Below, piece by piece: positions 21,801 through 28,620 of a stretch of 64,000 nucleotides of DNA (the stretch's first letter is position 1; the number at the start of each line of letters is the position of its first letter). The notes below the pieces were generated by a model. It ran no database searches and had not been told where the DNA came from. It saw only the letters and a list, made by a program, of their open reading frames with translations. Source of the DNA: Undaria pinnatifida (lineage: Eukaryota > Sar > Phaeophyceae > Laminariales > Alariaceae); assembly GCA_012845835.1 (NCBI GenBank), contig JABAKD010000004.1:4744265-4808264 (forward strand), given 5' to 3'. The position numbers were made by a program, and so were the translations under genes.

Positions 21801-22608
21801 GTGTTCAACAATAAGCAGAACCTAACGATAAATCTGGATCCTACACTAAAACCACGTCATTTGACGGGAATAGCGGATCTTATTCATTTTTACGCACAAA
21901 AGTCCAAATGTGCACGCCCTTTTTGAGAGACAAGACCCTGAAATTTTGCGCACGTGTTCTACATGCCCATCCCGAGGTCTGACTCCCGGGATTTGTTCTT
22001 TTTTTTTTTCGCCGAAAATATTTGGGCTAAGGTGGTCCACATTTTCCGAAAAATCTTCACTGACGAAAATTCAGGCAAAAGGGAAAAGCACCATCAGTTG
22101 AGGTCTTCGCAAGGGCATATAGAAGACATGTGCAAATTTTCACGGTCTGAATCGAAAAAACGGCGTGGGCGTTCGCCGGAGAATAAAGTTGGGTTTTTTT
22201 ACGTGAACCAGCCTGTACGACCACCACAGCAGCCCCGCTGAAATCCCAACCGCGCAGTCTGCTGAAATAATCCCACCTCTTGCCGTGCCCTCGATGCTGC
22301 AGGTGAAGCTAAGACCTACCCCGGCGAAGGACGGTAATAGAAGGCAGACTATCTCCTCCTTCGATCCAGCGCCTGAAACAACGCCGGCGAGGGCAGCATC
22401 CTACACAGGAATGGCAACTCCCGCCTCGAGTCTCTATTCCAGAGCACGTGACGACATCGACATCATGCGTTCCAGTGGAGCTGGGGCTGGGGCTGGGGCT
22501 GGGGCTGGGGCTGGGGGGGGTGCCAATGGTGATCACGCGGCCGGAGTATTTAGACCCGGAGTTGGCTCTGTTGAAGGTGGAACCGGGAAGCGCAGGCGTG
22601 CTCACTGA
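3647..22608 (+). CDS. Cys-rich tandem zinc-module protein, seven exons (about 365 aa)
   Basis: Exons are 3647-3829, 10062-10175, 11213-11364, 11928-12000, 19802-19897, 20499-20672 and 22303-22608. They join in frame (phases 0/0, 0/0, 0/2, 1/0, 0/0, 0/0, 0/stop) to 366 codons. Residues 19-203 hold eleven CxxC pairs (from C19-C22, C39-C42 and C55-C58 to C178-C181 and C200-C203) plus a lone C151. Several pairs sit in hairpins of the type CxxCxGxxYL...CxxC, like the CxxCxGxG zinc-binding region of DnaJ/HSP40 and BSD2-type proteins. No J-domain is seen. Residues 207-365 are polar, with basic clusters (PPRKRSRNGDDDK, GKRRRAH) that could be nuclear signals and a Gly-Ala run. Zinc binding and protein contacts are inferred. 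The introns of 0.5-7.8 kb are full of transposons. Extra exons in the two largest introns cannot be excluded. Confidence 0.72.
4240..4961. mobile_element. PIF/Harbinger-like non-autonomous element B
   Basis: Perfect 18-bp inverted termini GGGCCGTTCTTATCGGAG are flanked on both sides by TTA (4237-4239 and 4962-4964). The 722-bp interior has AT-rich subterminal blocks with repeated AATTTCCT and a GC-rich centre, and no transposase. It sits in intron 1 of the Cys-rich gene. Its termini resemble but do not match element A, so it is a separate family using the same target. Confidence 0.75.
5237..5360. repeat. Tandem repeat, 59-bp unit, two copies
   Basis: Two copies (5237-5295 and 5296-5354) start GGGTACATTAATAATAACG and appear identical; the first bases of a third follow. 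The lack of divergence implies a recent duplication. Confidence 0.9.
5600..6660 (-). repeat. Array of degenerate tRNA-like units
   Basis: On the minus strand several segments carry a T-loop-like box (GGTTCGATTCC at about 5630; near GGTTCGAATCC at about 5830). Four related units near 6245, 6340, 6467 and 6570, spaced about 94-128 bp, share CCCTCTACG beside TTCGAA and GGTCG. The first unit has a perfect anticodon stem CTTGA/TCAAG, but the base before the would-be anticodon is A rather than T. All are pseudogenes or SINE pieces; none folds as a working tRNA. The spacers are A-rich. Confidence 0.55.
6024..6190 (+). repeat. Dispersed repeat family R1, copy 1
   Basis: It shares with 6805-6970 and 16790-16990 the order GGGTCGGGAG, then AGGAAACAGCGCG, GGACCTCAGC, a GCTCAA block and a closing ATA-rich end. 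About 170 bp long with no coding capacity, it is probably a SINE or MITE. Confidence 0.7.
6805..6970 (+). repeat. Dispersed repeat family R1, copy 2
   Basis: Same block order as copy 1 in the same orientation, with roughly 75-80 percent identity by eye. Confidence 0.7.
7043..7110. repeat. Short tandem repeat, 32-bp period
   Basis: Two copies of a unit with GCCAGCCC and TACCGGCACTGTTCA lie next to each other. The core CCGGCACT also recurs nearby to about 7210 and again at 19620-19710. Confidence 0.7.
7793..8700. mobile_element. Terminal-inverted-repeat element carrying a poly-Gln frame
   Basis: The left end begins GGTGTATGCGAAGATC and the right end is its imperfect reverse complement (GGTGTTTGCGTAGATC read inward); the similarity runs on through TTATGGTTTGGT. 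The flanks CTAATAT and CTAATAG suggest a 6-7-bp target duplication. The 908-bp interior has no transposase but holds a Gln-rich frame. The superfamily is not identified. Confidence 0.6.
8010..8483 (-). pseudogene. Poly-Gln-rich frame inside the TIR element
   Basis: A 157-codon minus-strand frame reads a Met/Ala/Gly-rich N-terminal part and then a long Gln/His tract with breaks, a Pro-rich stretch and a Cys-free tail. CAG/CTG repeats keep several frames open here, so part of the length is composition. The N-terminal half outside the repeat looks more protein-like and may be a captured exon. No ATG context or splice site proves expression. Confidence 0.3.
8701..9554. other. Intronic, no gene seen
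   Basis: Mixed sequence inside intron 1 of the Cys-rich gene. Poly-C at about 9100 and scattered short open frames are all I see. Confidence 0.4.
9555..9640 (+). repeat. Dispersed repeat family R2, copy 1
   Basis: It has the core ACTGGAAACCCGTTTTGGG followed by TAGTATAGGGAGGGGTTTTG and ends AAGGGGTTAA, shared with 19488 and 25170. Ends such as TTAACNCCT are reminiscent of piggyBac-type TTAA termini; that is only suggestive. Confidence 0.6.
10062..10175 (+). CDS. Cys-rich gene, exon 2
   Basis: Residues 62-99, with CRLC and CPKC and the module core RYLIDKPFPC. The acceptor is GGGCACCGCAG and the donor CTG|GTGAGT, phase 0 on both sides. Confidence 0.75.
11213..11364 (+). CDS. Cys-rich gene, exon 3
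   Basis: Residues 100-149 plus two bases of codon 150. It carries CDLC, CIKC and CTNC with core RYLKHIHGRC. The acceptor is GGTCGACAG and the donor ATTGG|GTGAGA. Confidence 0.75.
11385..11640 (+). repeat. Telomere-like repeat family R3, copy 1
   Basis: It contains GTCTACGGCGTGTGG, then CTAACCCTAACCCTAACCCC and CGGGCCGAC. The same order occurs at 30545-30765 with a decayed CCCTAA tract. It lies in the intron between exons 3 and 4. Confidence 0.65.
11756..11865. repeat. Dispersed repeat family R4, copy 1
   Basis: It carries CCGGTGAAAACCTGACGTGC, then GTCCCGACATTGTAGG and ACGGCCATGC followed by poly-C. Several copies of this family occur at 21.3-26.4 kb. Confidence 0.65.
11928..12000 (+). CDS. 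Cys-rich gene, exon 4
   Basis: It completes codon 150 and covers residues 151-174 with lone C151 and CMLCGGGG. The acceptor is TGCCCAAG. The donor GAG|GTGCGG is weaker than in other exons; reading through meets a stop after eight codons, so a truncated alternative product is possible. Confidence 0.6.
12001..12880. other. Intronic, no gene seen
   Basis: It holds a roughly 35-bp direct repeat beginning GTGACAAGCCGATTT (12239 and 12337). A segment at 12740-12840 resembles 33435-33545 through ATTTGGCGTCAG and GCCGTCTCCT. Confidence 0.4.
12881..13056 (+). mobile_element. Poly-A SINE family S1, copy 1
   Basis: About 158 bp starting AGGGACAGCTTACGC ends in GGAGGATG and an A-tail of about 18. Copies with the same ends occur at 29043 and, reversed and shortened, at 37090. 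The A-tail and 5-prime truncation imply retroposition. GAGTTAAATCGA may be a remnant B-box; the RNA ancestor is not settled. Confidence 0.8.
13057..14840. other. AT-rich intronic DNA, no gene seen
   Basis: It is T-rich with many runs of A or T. Short frames have no splice support. Segments near 14370-14545 and 14640-14720 carry AAAGGGGT/AAAAGGGTTAA ends and CAAGTRTTTTG, resembling 29296-29385, so short TTAA-ended repeats are likely here. Confidence 0.4.
14841..15835. repeat. Giant near-perfect palindrome 1
   Basis: The left arm 14841-15432 and right arm 15453-15835 are inverted copies separated by about 20 bp. Similarity is high along the inner 260 bp and resumes in the outer 95 bp. The left arm has about 190 bp (roughly 14940-15150) missing from the right. 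Each arm holds a frame around TFAVGNTF...DDNKLHAA followed by GTGAGTAC; the left copy is shifted by a small indel. It looks like an inverted duplication of an exon-bearing segment or a foldback element, and its transcript would form a long double strand. Confidence 0.85.
15862..16035. repeat. Direct duplication, about 95-bp unit
   Basis: Two copies share CGATTCCCA, ATTACG, CGAAAAAACCGCGATGGCTT and ACCCACNTAGT. They abut the right arm of palindrome 1. Confidence 0.8.
16147..16515 (-). CDS. Cys-containing hypothetical frame (122 codons)
   Basis: A GC-rich minus-strand frame ends in TGA at 16147. It has paired Cys residues (CRC, CYCYK, VCETGGAECPAECG) and a Leu-rich middle. It could be an exon entered through the acceptor TTGCTGCAG near 16500. 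No ATG or matching upstream exon was found, and three-base CTG repeats help keep frames open. Confidence 0.25.
   Translation of the reverse strand: MLVAAANQAKTVGSSSGMDWCRCIAAGRGLSPLTSACRGLLLLLAGARGVMLCYCYKLLLLMFRRAVDPSCGQLSLRALHVCETGGAECPAECGLWVTLSGVVALNESQRCTVYNDQHGKEA
16790..16990 (-). repeat. Dispersed repeat family R1, copy 3
   Basis: Reverse-strand copy of the blocks at 6024 and 6805, including GGACGCGCCTCAC and CCGGGATCGG. It lies inside the intron between exons 4 and 5 of the Cys-rich gene. Confidence 0.7.
17108..17168 (+). pseudogene. tRNA-Asn(GTT)-like pseudogene
   Basis: The anticodon loop TTGTTAA reads GTT, and the T-arm CCGCG-AGTTCGAAT-CGCGG is perfect. A three-pair D-stem GCT/AGC is present. 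The sequence after the T-arm (TCAAATC) has no complementary strand upstream, and extra bases separate the D-arm from the anticodon arm. It is therefore a tRNA fossil or SINE head rather than a working gene. Confidence 0.5.
17420..17900. repeat. Degenerate tandem repeats, about 90-100-bp unit
   Basis: ATCTGGCA, then CAGTAG with TTGTT, then GATACACTGGCA recurs about five times in varied form, with CGTGCTGCGCGGCGATGGG-type blocks between. The repeats are old and diverged. Confidence 0.6.
17997..18188 (-). CDS. Small hypothetical protein or first exon (63 codons)
   Basis: An ATG-started minus-strand frame begins MKAKIKVKCSSGIII, has a His/Gly-rich middle and ends CCRYFNAKV. The last codons read AAG GTA TAA, so either the protein ends there or AAG|GTATAA is a donor. 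It lies antisense within an intron of the Cys-rich gene. I recognise no family; amino-acid composition looks protein-like but the length allows chance. Confidence 0.3.
   Translation of the reverse strand: MKAKIKVKCSSGIIINVKMAHGHGTITEHPMHGESQACVNTGVPLLAHYRQDQSCCRYFNAKV
18853..19130 (-). mobile_element. tRNA-headed SINE family S2, copy 1
   Basis: Reading the minus strand, it opens GGTCGCCCCGGTGGCGTATC (A-box-like) and has GAGTTCGAGCCCC (B-box) about 60 bp on. A 200-bp body follows with AGCGCGAGAGCGTG and TCGATGAA and ends GGACAAGCC-like sequence. The same order is at 43338-43625. Both promoter boxes and the body match a tRNA-derived SINE. Confidence 0.75.
19488..19571 (+). repeat. Dispersed repeat family R2, copy 2
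   Basis: It has ACAACTGGAAACCC, TTAGTATAGGGAGGAGTTTG and AAAGGGGTTGA. It is the shortest copy and lies just upstream of exon 5. Confidence 0.6.
19802..19897 (+). CDS. Cys-rich gene, exon 5
   Basis: Residues 175-206 with CANCNGAG and CPTCNG, the most DnaJ-like pair in the protein. The acceptor TTTTATGGCCAG is strong. The donor is CAG|GTGCAG; reading through adds eleven codons to a TAG, so an alternative end is possible. Confidence 0.75.
20499..20672 (+). CDS. Cys-rich gene, exon 6
   Basis: Residues 207-264, polar and Cys-free, with basic run PPKPPRKRSR then acidic DDDKG. The acceptor is GACCGCCCCAG and the donor CGG|GTGAGT, both phase 0. Confidence 0.7.
20690..21090 (+). repeat. GC-rich degenerate tandem repeat with poly-C runs
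   Basis: A unit of about 130-150 bp recurs two to three times: TTCCGTSTTCC, ACGTGCATGCG or GCGCACGTGCC, a CATGCG block, then a C-run. It follows exon 6 and keeps open frames by composition only. Confidence 0.6.
21350..21590. repeat. Dispersed repeat family R4, copy 2
   Basis: It has CGAACTCTAGTGGTTCTTGC, ACTCGCCGAACACCTCACGG, GGTGCAAGCAATGTCTACC and CCGTCCCGGCTTAGTAGG. It lies within the last intron of the Cys-rich gene. Confidence 0.7.
22303..22608 (+). CDS. Cys-rich gene, terminal exon 7
   Basis: Residues 265-365, ending TGA after GKRRRAH. The acceptor is CGATGCTGCAG. It is Ser/Thr/Pro/Ala-rich, with a Gly-Ala run encoded by a GGGGCT microsatellite (about 22477-22515), so length variation among individuals is likely. 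Confidence 0.7.
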   Translation: MKLRPTPAKDGNRRQTISSFDPAPETTPARAASYTGMATPASSLYSRARDDIDIMRSSGAGAGAGAGAGAGGGANGDHAAGVFRPGVGSVEGGTGKRRRAH

Positions 22609-23629
22609 TCGGTGTTTTCGAGTGTTTTCGCCGAATAGTGGCAGGCGATACTGTTCTAGCGGTTTCGGGGGGTGGCAAGCGGTAACAACATGGCCGTGAT
22701 GTCGCGTTCTAAATCTTGAGCGGGCGTTATTCGAGGGCGTGGGGGGGCTACTGGAACGAATCTTTAGTATAGTAATCGTTCGAGTGGTCGCCGTGGTGGA
22801 TTTGTTGTACGTGAGTTTCAGCTGTTGGTTTGAAGCGACGGGGCGAGGGCTGACACATTTTGTTATTCTGTACATTTATATTATAACTAGTTTCCGCCAG
22901 CCACACGTGCTGTGTTGTTTTTTTCTTCAATTCCTTGCCAATGCTAGTATTAATTCGAGCTGTACCGCCGACTACTGTTCACGGCCGCGCGCGTATACAA
23001 GGCACGCCAACAGTGCACTCTTAGGTATATTCTAGACGAGCTTTCGTCATGGATGACTGCACTTGTTTACTTCATTTTTTTCATTTGACGTATTGCGCTT
23101 GACGTGACGCTCGTCTTCACATTTTTGAGATATGTGTCTACAGCGTAGTTGCTGGTTGACGTATTGTTCGGCTTCTAGTACCAAGGTTGACTGCTCTACT
23201 ACAGTTTGTTATGATAGTGTCTCTTCCGAAGTTGGAAGTTAATGAATGTCTTGAGTTAGTGTGAATTTATTACCCCCCCCCCGTACACTGTTAAATACCA
23301 GGTATATATAATAGTTGGCCTCGATTGGCACCGATGCTGGAAACATTATGTGTATTGGGGTTGGCGTTGGTTGGCAACGATGCTGTGAAACATGCCAATC
23401 ACTGCGTGAGCAAGACAACCAGGGTACCGTTTTTTTGTGTGTGTGTGTTTTTTGCGGTCACCAGGATGGTTATCGAGTAGATCATATTGTGCGGAGTGGA
23501 GAACCCTAACTCCGCGCAAGGGAAATGATCGCATCACGTAGTGTGAGTGTGGTAAGGCACCCACGAGGCAGTCACATAGATAGTAATACCCATTGCTGTC
23601 TCTAGAGTGACCACACCAGAAAACAAAGT
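22609..23629. other. Intergenic after the Cys-rich gene
   Basis: No gene seen. It includes the 3-prime untranslated region of the Cys-rich gene, T-rich DNA and a short C-run near 23275. Confidence 0.4.
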
Positions 23630-24180
23630 AATTCATTGGCGCTGCCATCCATAAACAAGAAAGCAGGCACAAGGTGCCGAACTCCGTCTTGCGAGCGGTT
23701 CTTGGAAGGATGCAATTCACCCTTCATGCGACTCGCCGAGCATCTCACGGCGCTTCGCGCTTGGTGCAAGCAATGTCTGCCTGGTTTTGGTGAAAACCTG
23801 ACGTGCTCTGTCCCGGCATAGTAGGGATGCGAGGGTAATGTCCGCCTGGTTGGTGAAAACCTGACGTGCTCCGTCCCGGCATAGTAGGGATGCGACGGTC
23901 TATGATCATACGACTACGGCCATGCACAAACTGAGTACACCCCCACCCCCCCCGCCCCCGTTTGGTGCTCCGTCTCGGAAGGGATGCGTGGTCAATGGTC
24001 AAATGACTAAGGCAGGCAACAAATGAGTACGCCCCCCCCCCCCCCCCCCCCCCGTTTGGTGCAAGCAATGCCTGCCTGGTCGGTGAAAACCCGACATGCT
24101 CCGTCCCGGCATAGTAGGGATGCGAGGGTATAATAGCTATGGTCATACGACTACGGCCATGTATGAATATATCGAGTACC
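23630..24180. repeat. Family R4 cluster, about four tandem copies
   Basis: The block GAAAACCTGACGTGCTCYGT, CCCGGCATAGTAGGGATGCG, then ACTACGGCCATG and a C-run repeats near 23790, 23860, 24080 and, altered, 23970. Long poly-C tracts separate units. The minus strand stays open for 168 codons by repetition only. Confidence 0.75.
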
Positions 24181-24443
24181 CCCCCCGTATAGTCTATATA
24201 CTTTGTCGATATTGTGTTGAGTTTCGGTTTGTTTTTCACGTGGGGGTGCATGCTTGTTTTGTCTCACCCGAAGTTGGAAATGAGTGAATGCCCTGATTCA
24301 GCATGAATTGAACGCATGCTACACAGGTAGGGGATACGCTGGTACACCTTTTTTTCATCAACCATCTCACTTGAGAAGGTCTACGGTAACTTGGAAAAAA
24401 AATGAGTGCGACCCCCGATGGAGATGATTAATTTGGACTACGA

Positions 24444-24733
24444 CGGTCGCCCCGGTGGTCTCGTGGCTACCCCCGAATGCTACTAGAGTCTGCACGGGGG
24501 GTTCGAATCCCACATGGGTCGGACTTTTGAGTTTGTTTGCGATAGCAAAAAATCAAAGGAATCAACTGCACTGAGATCGCCTAGCAGCGCGAGTGGGCAC
24601 ACTTCGATGCGAGTCGACGAGAGGAAGAAGCTGGAATCCTCCCGCGATAAAAACGAAGGCACGCGCTGCACGTGCTGTAGTGGGGAGGGGGGAGACGAAT
24701 CTGCTTCAGTGACCCCGGGTTTGAGTAACGTCT
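24444..24733 (+). mobile_element. tRNA-headed SINE, S2-related subfamily
   Basis: It opens GGTCGCCCCGGTGGTCTCG and has GGGGTTCGAATCCC about 50 bp later, so both tRNA promoter boxes are present. The body differs from the two S2 copies. The acceptor strands do not pair, so it is not a tRNA gene. Confidence 0.6.
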
Positions 24734-25169
24734 AGGGAGGGAGGAAGAAAGGAAATGTGCGAAGATAATAATGGGACGAGAAAAAAGAAGAACGTACACA
24801 GCGAACAGTATACAGAAAGACGCAAAATGGGACTCCAGCGGTGTACCGTACAAATCGCATATGCATAAGTACACCAAACCCCGCAAGGAGCCCCGTCGAT
24901 CAGAAAAAAAAGAAAAAAAAATCCAAGGCGTGCTCCAGACTCCTATCGTAGGAAGGGGTCAACAATTGAATTTCTTGACATTTTTTCACCCACCCCCATC
25001 CTTTTTTTTTTAAAATCTGAAAAGAGTACGCGAGACGACCGTAGGCCAAGTCATGGTTATAGTCGCAAGAGGCCTCCACAGGCGCTGAATCAAGCACGAT
25101 CTCTTAAACGACGCGTGAAGGGAGGCCTGCGCTGGATACGGCGGCCGAGATATGTTGTACATGGTGTTA
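24734..25169. other. Intergenic, no gene seen
   Basis: A-rich then T-rich sequence with short runs; nothing supported. Confidence 0.4.
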
Positions 25170-25257
25170 ATGCCTTTCTTTGCAACTGGAAAGCCGTTTT
25201 TGGGGTAAATTGCTTGGAATTAGTATAGGGAGGGGTTTTGGGGCTCATAAGGGCTTG
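25170..25257 (+). repeat. Dispersed repeat family R2, copy 3
   Basis: It has CAACTGGAAAGCCGTTTTTGG and TTAGTATAGGGAGGGGTTTT, matching 9555 and 19488. Confidence 0.6.
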
Positions 25258-25835
25258 TGGGGTAATAAACCGGTGCATAAGGCACCCATTGGTTTTGGTT
25301 GCTGGCAAAACAACACATTTGGTTTGGTTGCTGTCGCTCAGATTGGTGACCTTGTGCGGAGCGCGTGTTACCAGTTAAACACCCGGCGTGTTGAGCGTAA
25401 ACAGCAAATTTTATTTTCATATTTCTCCAATTTTCCCGTTTCCTGATAGAAAAAGGAAAAACAGGAACAAAGGTTGCCTAGCACCCTGGCCTTGATAAGA
25501 ATCGCCCTCACAGCGCATGCCGCCGTTGTTTGGTACGGAGCCCGCACGAAAGGGATGCAGAGAAAAAGCTCGCCATGTGGAGATCGATGCTCTGTTACCG
25601 GCTACCTCTCTGCTTTACCTCTCGTCAAGCCCCCTTCCTCCTAAGGTGCTTTCGGCTCAGCAGGAGCAGCTTCAGCTATTGGAAAAATCGATCGGTAACG
25701 TTCGCTACCGCGGGAGTGAGGTCGTCCGCACCTATTTTAATAACACTATCAATTGGCTTGGGCTGAACGGGGTGTTATTTGCCGGGTTAGACGCACGCGT
25801 GCGAAGATAGAGGTATCGCTTTTCGTCTGAAATGT

Positions 25836-25990
25836 TTTCTGAATGACGGGGGCTCCTTAACCCCAAATCGTCGGAAATTGGCCTTTTTTTTCACAAGATT
25901 CTCGTTGTGCACACTAGGCCATCGGATTTTCATCCGGAGGTGTAGCAGTTTTATTTTTCTCTCAAGATATTTTGGGAGAGGTCTTTAAGC
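25836..25990. repeat. Dispersed repeat family R5, copy 1
   Basis: It shares AATGACGGGGGCTCCTTA, AAATCGTCGGAAA and TTTTCATCCGG with 26893-27050. Confidence 0.6.
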
Positions 25991-26119
25991 TCCCAAATTG
26001 AAGAAGCTCGAAAAAAAAAAGCGGTGTACACCTCTATCGTAGCACGTGTCGTTGCTTGCGCGGAAGCTTTTTTATTTTCTTGAGCTTTCAAGAGTCCCCC
26101 TCCCCCCCTTTCAATTTAG

Positions 26120-26370
26120 TAACTCGTTGGCGCTGCCATCCATGAGCAAGAAGTAAGCGCAAGGTGCCGAAGTCCGTCTTACGAGCGGTTCTTGGAAGGA
26201 TGTGTAGTTCATCCTTCATGCGACTCGCCGAACGCCTCACTGTGCTTCGCGCTTAGTGCAAGCAATGTCTGCCTGGATGGGGAAAACCTGACGTGATCCG
26301 TCCCGGCATAGTAGGGATGCGAGGGTCTATTGTCATACGGCTACGGCCATGCACAAACTGAGACCCCCCC
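26120..26370. repeat. Dispersed repeat family R4, copy
   Basis: It has GTTGGCGCTGCCATCCATGA, GAGCGGTTCTTGGAAGGATG and CCGGCATAGTAGGGATGCG, collinear with 23635-23890. Confidence 0.75.
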
Positions 26371-26439
26371 TTTCAACTTGCGACACTCCCGTGATTTAAA
26401 GCCAACCACATCCCGAAGGGGAAGCCTTGTATCGACTCA

Positions 26440-26682
26440 TTCTACGATAGCCCCCCCCAACTTCCATTAGCGAAATCGCCGGTTTTGAAATCAGCTCCCG
26501 ACCGTATCTCCAGGAAATACGGTGCCCCTTGCCACCCCGAGTTCATCGTTCAATAGTCCCTTTGCAAACAAAGACACTACAATATATTATTCTCATAGAG
26601 CATCCTTCATCGTGTCCAGCAGCTATGCAACGCTCTCATTGAAGAAAATCGCTCTGTTTTTCGGGGGAGGGCTATCGTAGAA
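26440..26682. mobile_element. MITE family M1, copy 1
   Basis: The inverted ends are TTCTACGATAGCCC and its complement GGGCTATCGTAGAA. The 243-bp body contains AAATCGCCGGTTTTGAAATC, GTATCTCC and a CAGCAGC block, as in the copies at 27096 and 63622. There is no coding capacity, and no clear target duplication. Confidence 0.8.
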
Positions 26683-26892
26683 TTAGTCTATCCCTAAGAG
26701 AAGTGCAAAATAAATTCCACGGCCCTCTCTTAACTGCTTTGAGGAGTGACGCATGCTGCGCCGGCGGCAGGGGTGCATCGTTTTTTTCTTGTTCCCAGAG
26801 GCCCTCCTTTACTGGAAGAACGTTCTATACTATTAATAGTATGCCCCAGACGCATGTTGCGATAGAGGTCAACACATTCGCTTGAAACGGCT

Positions 26893-27050
26893 TCTCTAAA
26901 TGACGGGGCTCCTTAGCTCAAAATCGTCGGAAAAATAGGCAAAAAAAAACTGCCTGATTCTCCCTCACGAGAGTGTACCTACGTAGGCCATGGGTGTTTT
27001 TTCATCCGGTATCATATGGCACAAAACAAAAAGATGTTCAAATAAGAAGA
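26893..27050. repeat. Dispersed repeat family R5, copy 2
   Basis: Same order as the copy at 25836, directly upstream of a MITE M1 copy. Confidence 0.6.
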
Positions 27051-27095
27051 ACAATATGTACTTCGAAGTTTGCACAGTATTTTGTATGCGAGTTG

Positions 27096-27329
27096 TTCTA
27101 CGGTAGCCCTCCCAACTTTTCTTGAACGAAATCGCCGGTTTTAAAACCAGCTCCCGGCCGTACCTCCTGAATTACGGTGCCGCTTGCCAGCTCGACTTCA
27201 TCGTTCGAGTTCTTTGCAAACAATAAAACCTATTGAGACTATCTTTTAACAGCGGCCTTTCTCGTGTCGAGCAGCCATGAAACGTTCGTTAAAGAAAACC
27301 GCTGGTTTGGGGGGGGGGCTATCGTAGAA
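27096..27329. mobile_element. MITE family M1, copy 2
   Basis: The ends are TTCTACGGTAGCCC and GGGCTATCGTAGAA. The interior matches copy 1 through AAATCGCCGGTTTTAAAACC and GTCGAGCAGCCATGAAACG. Confidence 0.8.
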
Positions 27330-28338
27330 TCAGTCATGCTACGACAGGGGTAGCACATTATGTTAATAATTTTTACGAGGTTCCTCGCTCGAAAGCACTG
27401 TTTTCTTTTCCACGACTGAAAAGTGCAACCCTCGGACGCGAAAAATCCCACGGCCCATGTAGATACACGACGGATTTTGTGAAACCCGAAAAGAGAGTAA
27501 AAAGGTTTTGCAATTTTTGCGTTATTGTTATCATTTTTTTTTCTGTTCGATTGAGCTCCTCGAGTGAGGAACTATCGGTTGTATACTGTAGCCAAGTAAC
27601 TTCACGAGTACATATGTTTTTAGGACTAAAAGTAAGGCATCGAAGCTTGGTTGGGTTGTGCGAACGAATGCCTTCCAAGTCATGTTTCGGCTGAGATATT
27701 AAGCTCCCCATGTTAAGAGCTCGAGAACTTTCTGTGCCACCTAAAAACCGCCAACCCATATCGCACGAAGCACGCGTCGTTTGTGCCCTGGAAGCCTTAA
27801 CGTGGCGAGCTATTGCATAAGCGGGTTTGAGGACACACACCCAGTAGCCCTCGCGATCGGAGCGTCACACACAGCTTGAAAAAAATGAGTTTCGACGAAA
27901 TCTTCCATCTCACAGCTGTATAGTGTACTGGTATTTTATTTATTTTGTATGATTAGCCGTCGTCGTCCACGAGTGTCATAAAACGTGTGTATGCGGTGCG
28001 CGTGAATAAATTTCGGTGTGACGCACAATAAACCCACTGTAAAACCAACCCCATGGCGGCCAGTCAAAAGGCGCGCAGTACCGTAGCCGGTACCGGTACA
28101 AGGTAGTAATAAAATAGTAGGTGATGTCAGTGGCAACACTGACTGTTAAACTCGTTATCACTGCATTTTTTGGGGGGTTTATTCAAAAAGTAGCTTGCTC
28201 CCAAAAAGGGAGTGGGTGCCCATCCAAATGGGGGGAAATACACTTTTGATTTCCATTGCAAAATTTCCGACTATATATCAAATTAGATTGCTCCCAATCT
28301 GCAAATGAGCGCCCTTCAAAGGGGACAAAGAATACATT
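27330..28338. other. Intergenic, 3-prime side of the PX gene
   Basis: No supported gene. It includes the likely 3-prime untranslated region of the minus-strand PX gene. Confidence 0.4.
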
Positions 28339-28620
28339 TCACAAGCCGTCCCAAACTTGAGGCTCTGGCTTGAGTGGCTGCTCCATCCACTTCCGCTTCA
28401 TGGGGTGCCGAGTCTCCGACCCAAGAGTCCTCCATCCTTGGTAGCAGCAATCGCTGCCCCAGGAGACTGTTTTTCTCACGGGCGGCGTTTTCGAAGCGAT
28501 CCCGTCCAGGTCAGTTGCAAACCCTTCATCGCTGTCGTCGCTATTAGCAGTGTCACGACCATTGTTTTCGACGCCCACGACAACATATGTCGTCGGTTCT
28601 CGCACGAAATCCGCGAGAAT
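28339..28620 (-). CDS. PX gene, terminal exon 9
   Basis: 94 codons with TGA stop. It opens ILADFVREP, completing the last PX helix, and then runs into an acidic/Ser linker (NSDDSDEGF) and a C-tail ending KPEPQVWDGL. The acceptor is TTTTCCCGCAG. Confidence 0.75.
   Translation of the reverse strand: MLADFVREPTTYVVVGVENNGRDTANSDDSDEGFATDLDGIASKTPPVRKTVSWGSDCCYQGWRTLGSETRHPMKRKWMEQPLKPEPQVWDGL

Noticed and set aside
23745-24251. 168-codon minus-strand frame with repeated PTMPGRSTSGFH
   Set aside because: Repeat family R4 units in tandem; the pattern copies the DNA repeat.
24444-24525. Functional tRNA gene
   Set aside because: Promoter boxes are present but acceptor strands do not pair and no clean anticodon arm is found; it is a SINE head.
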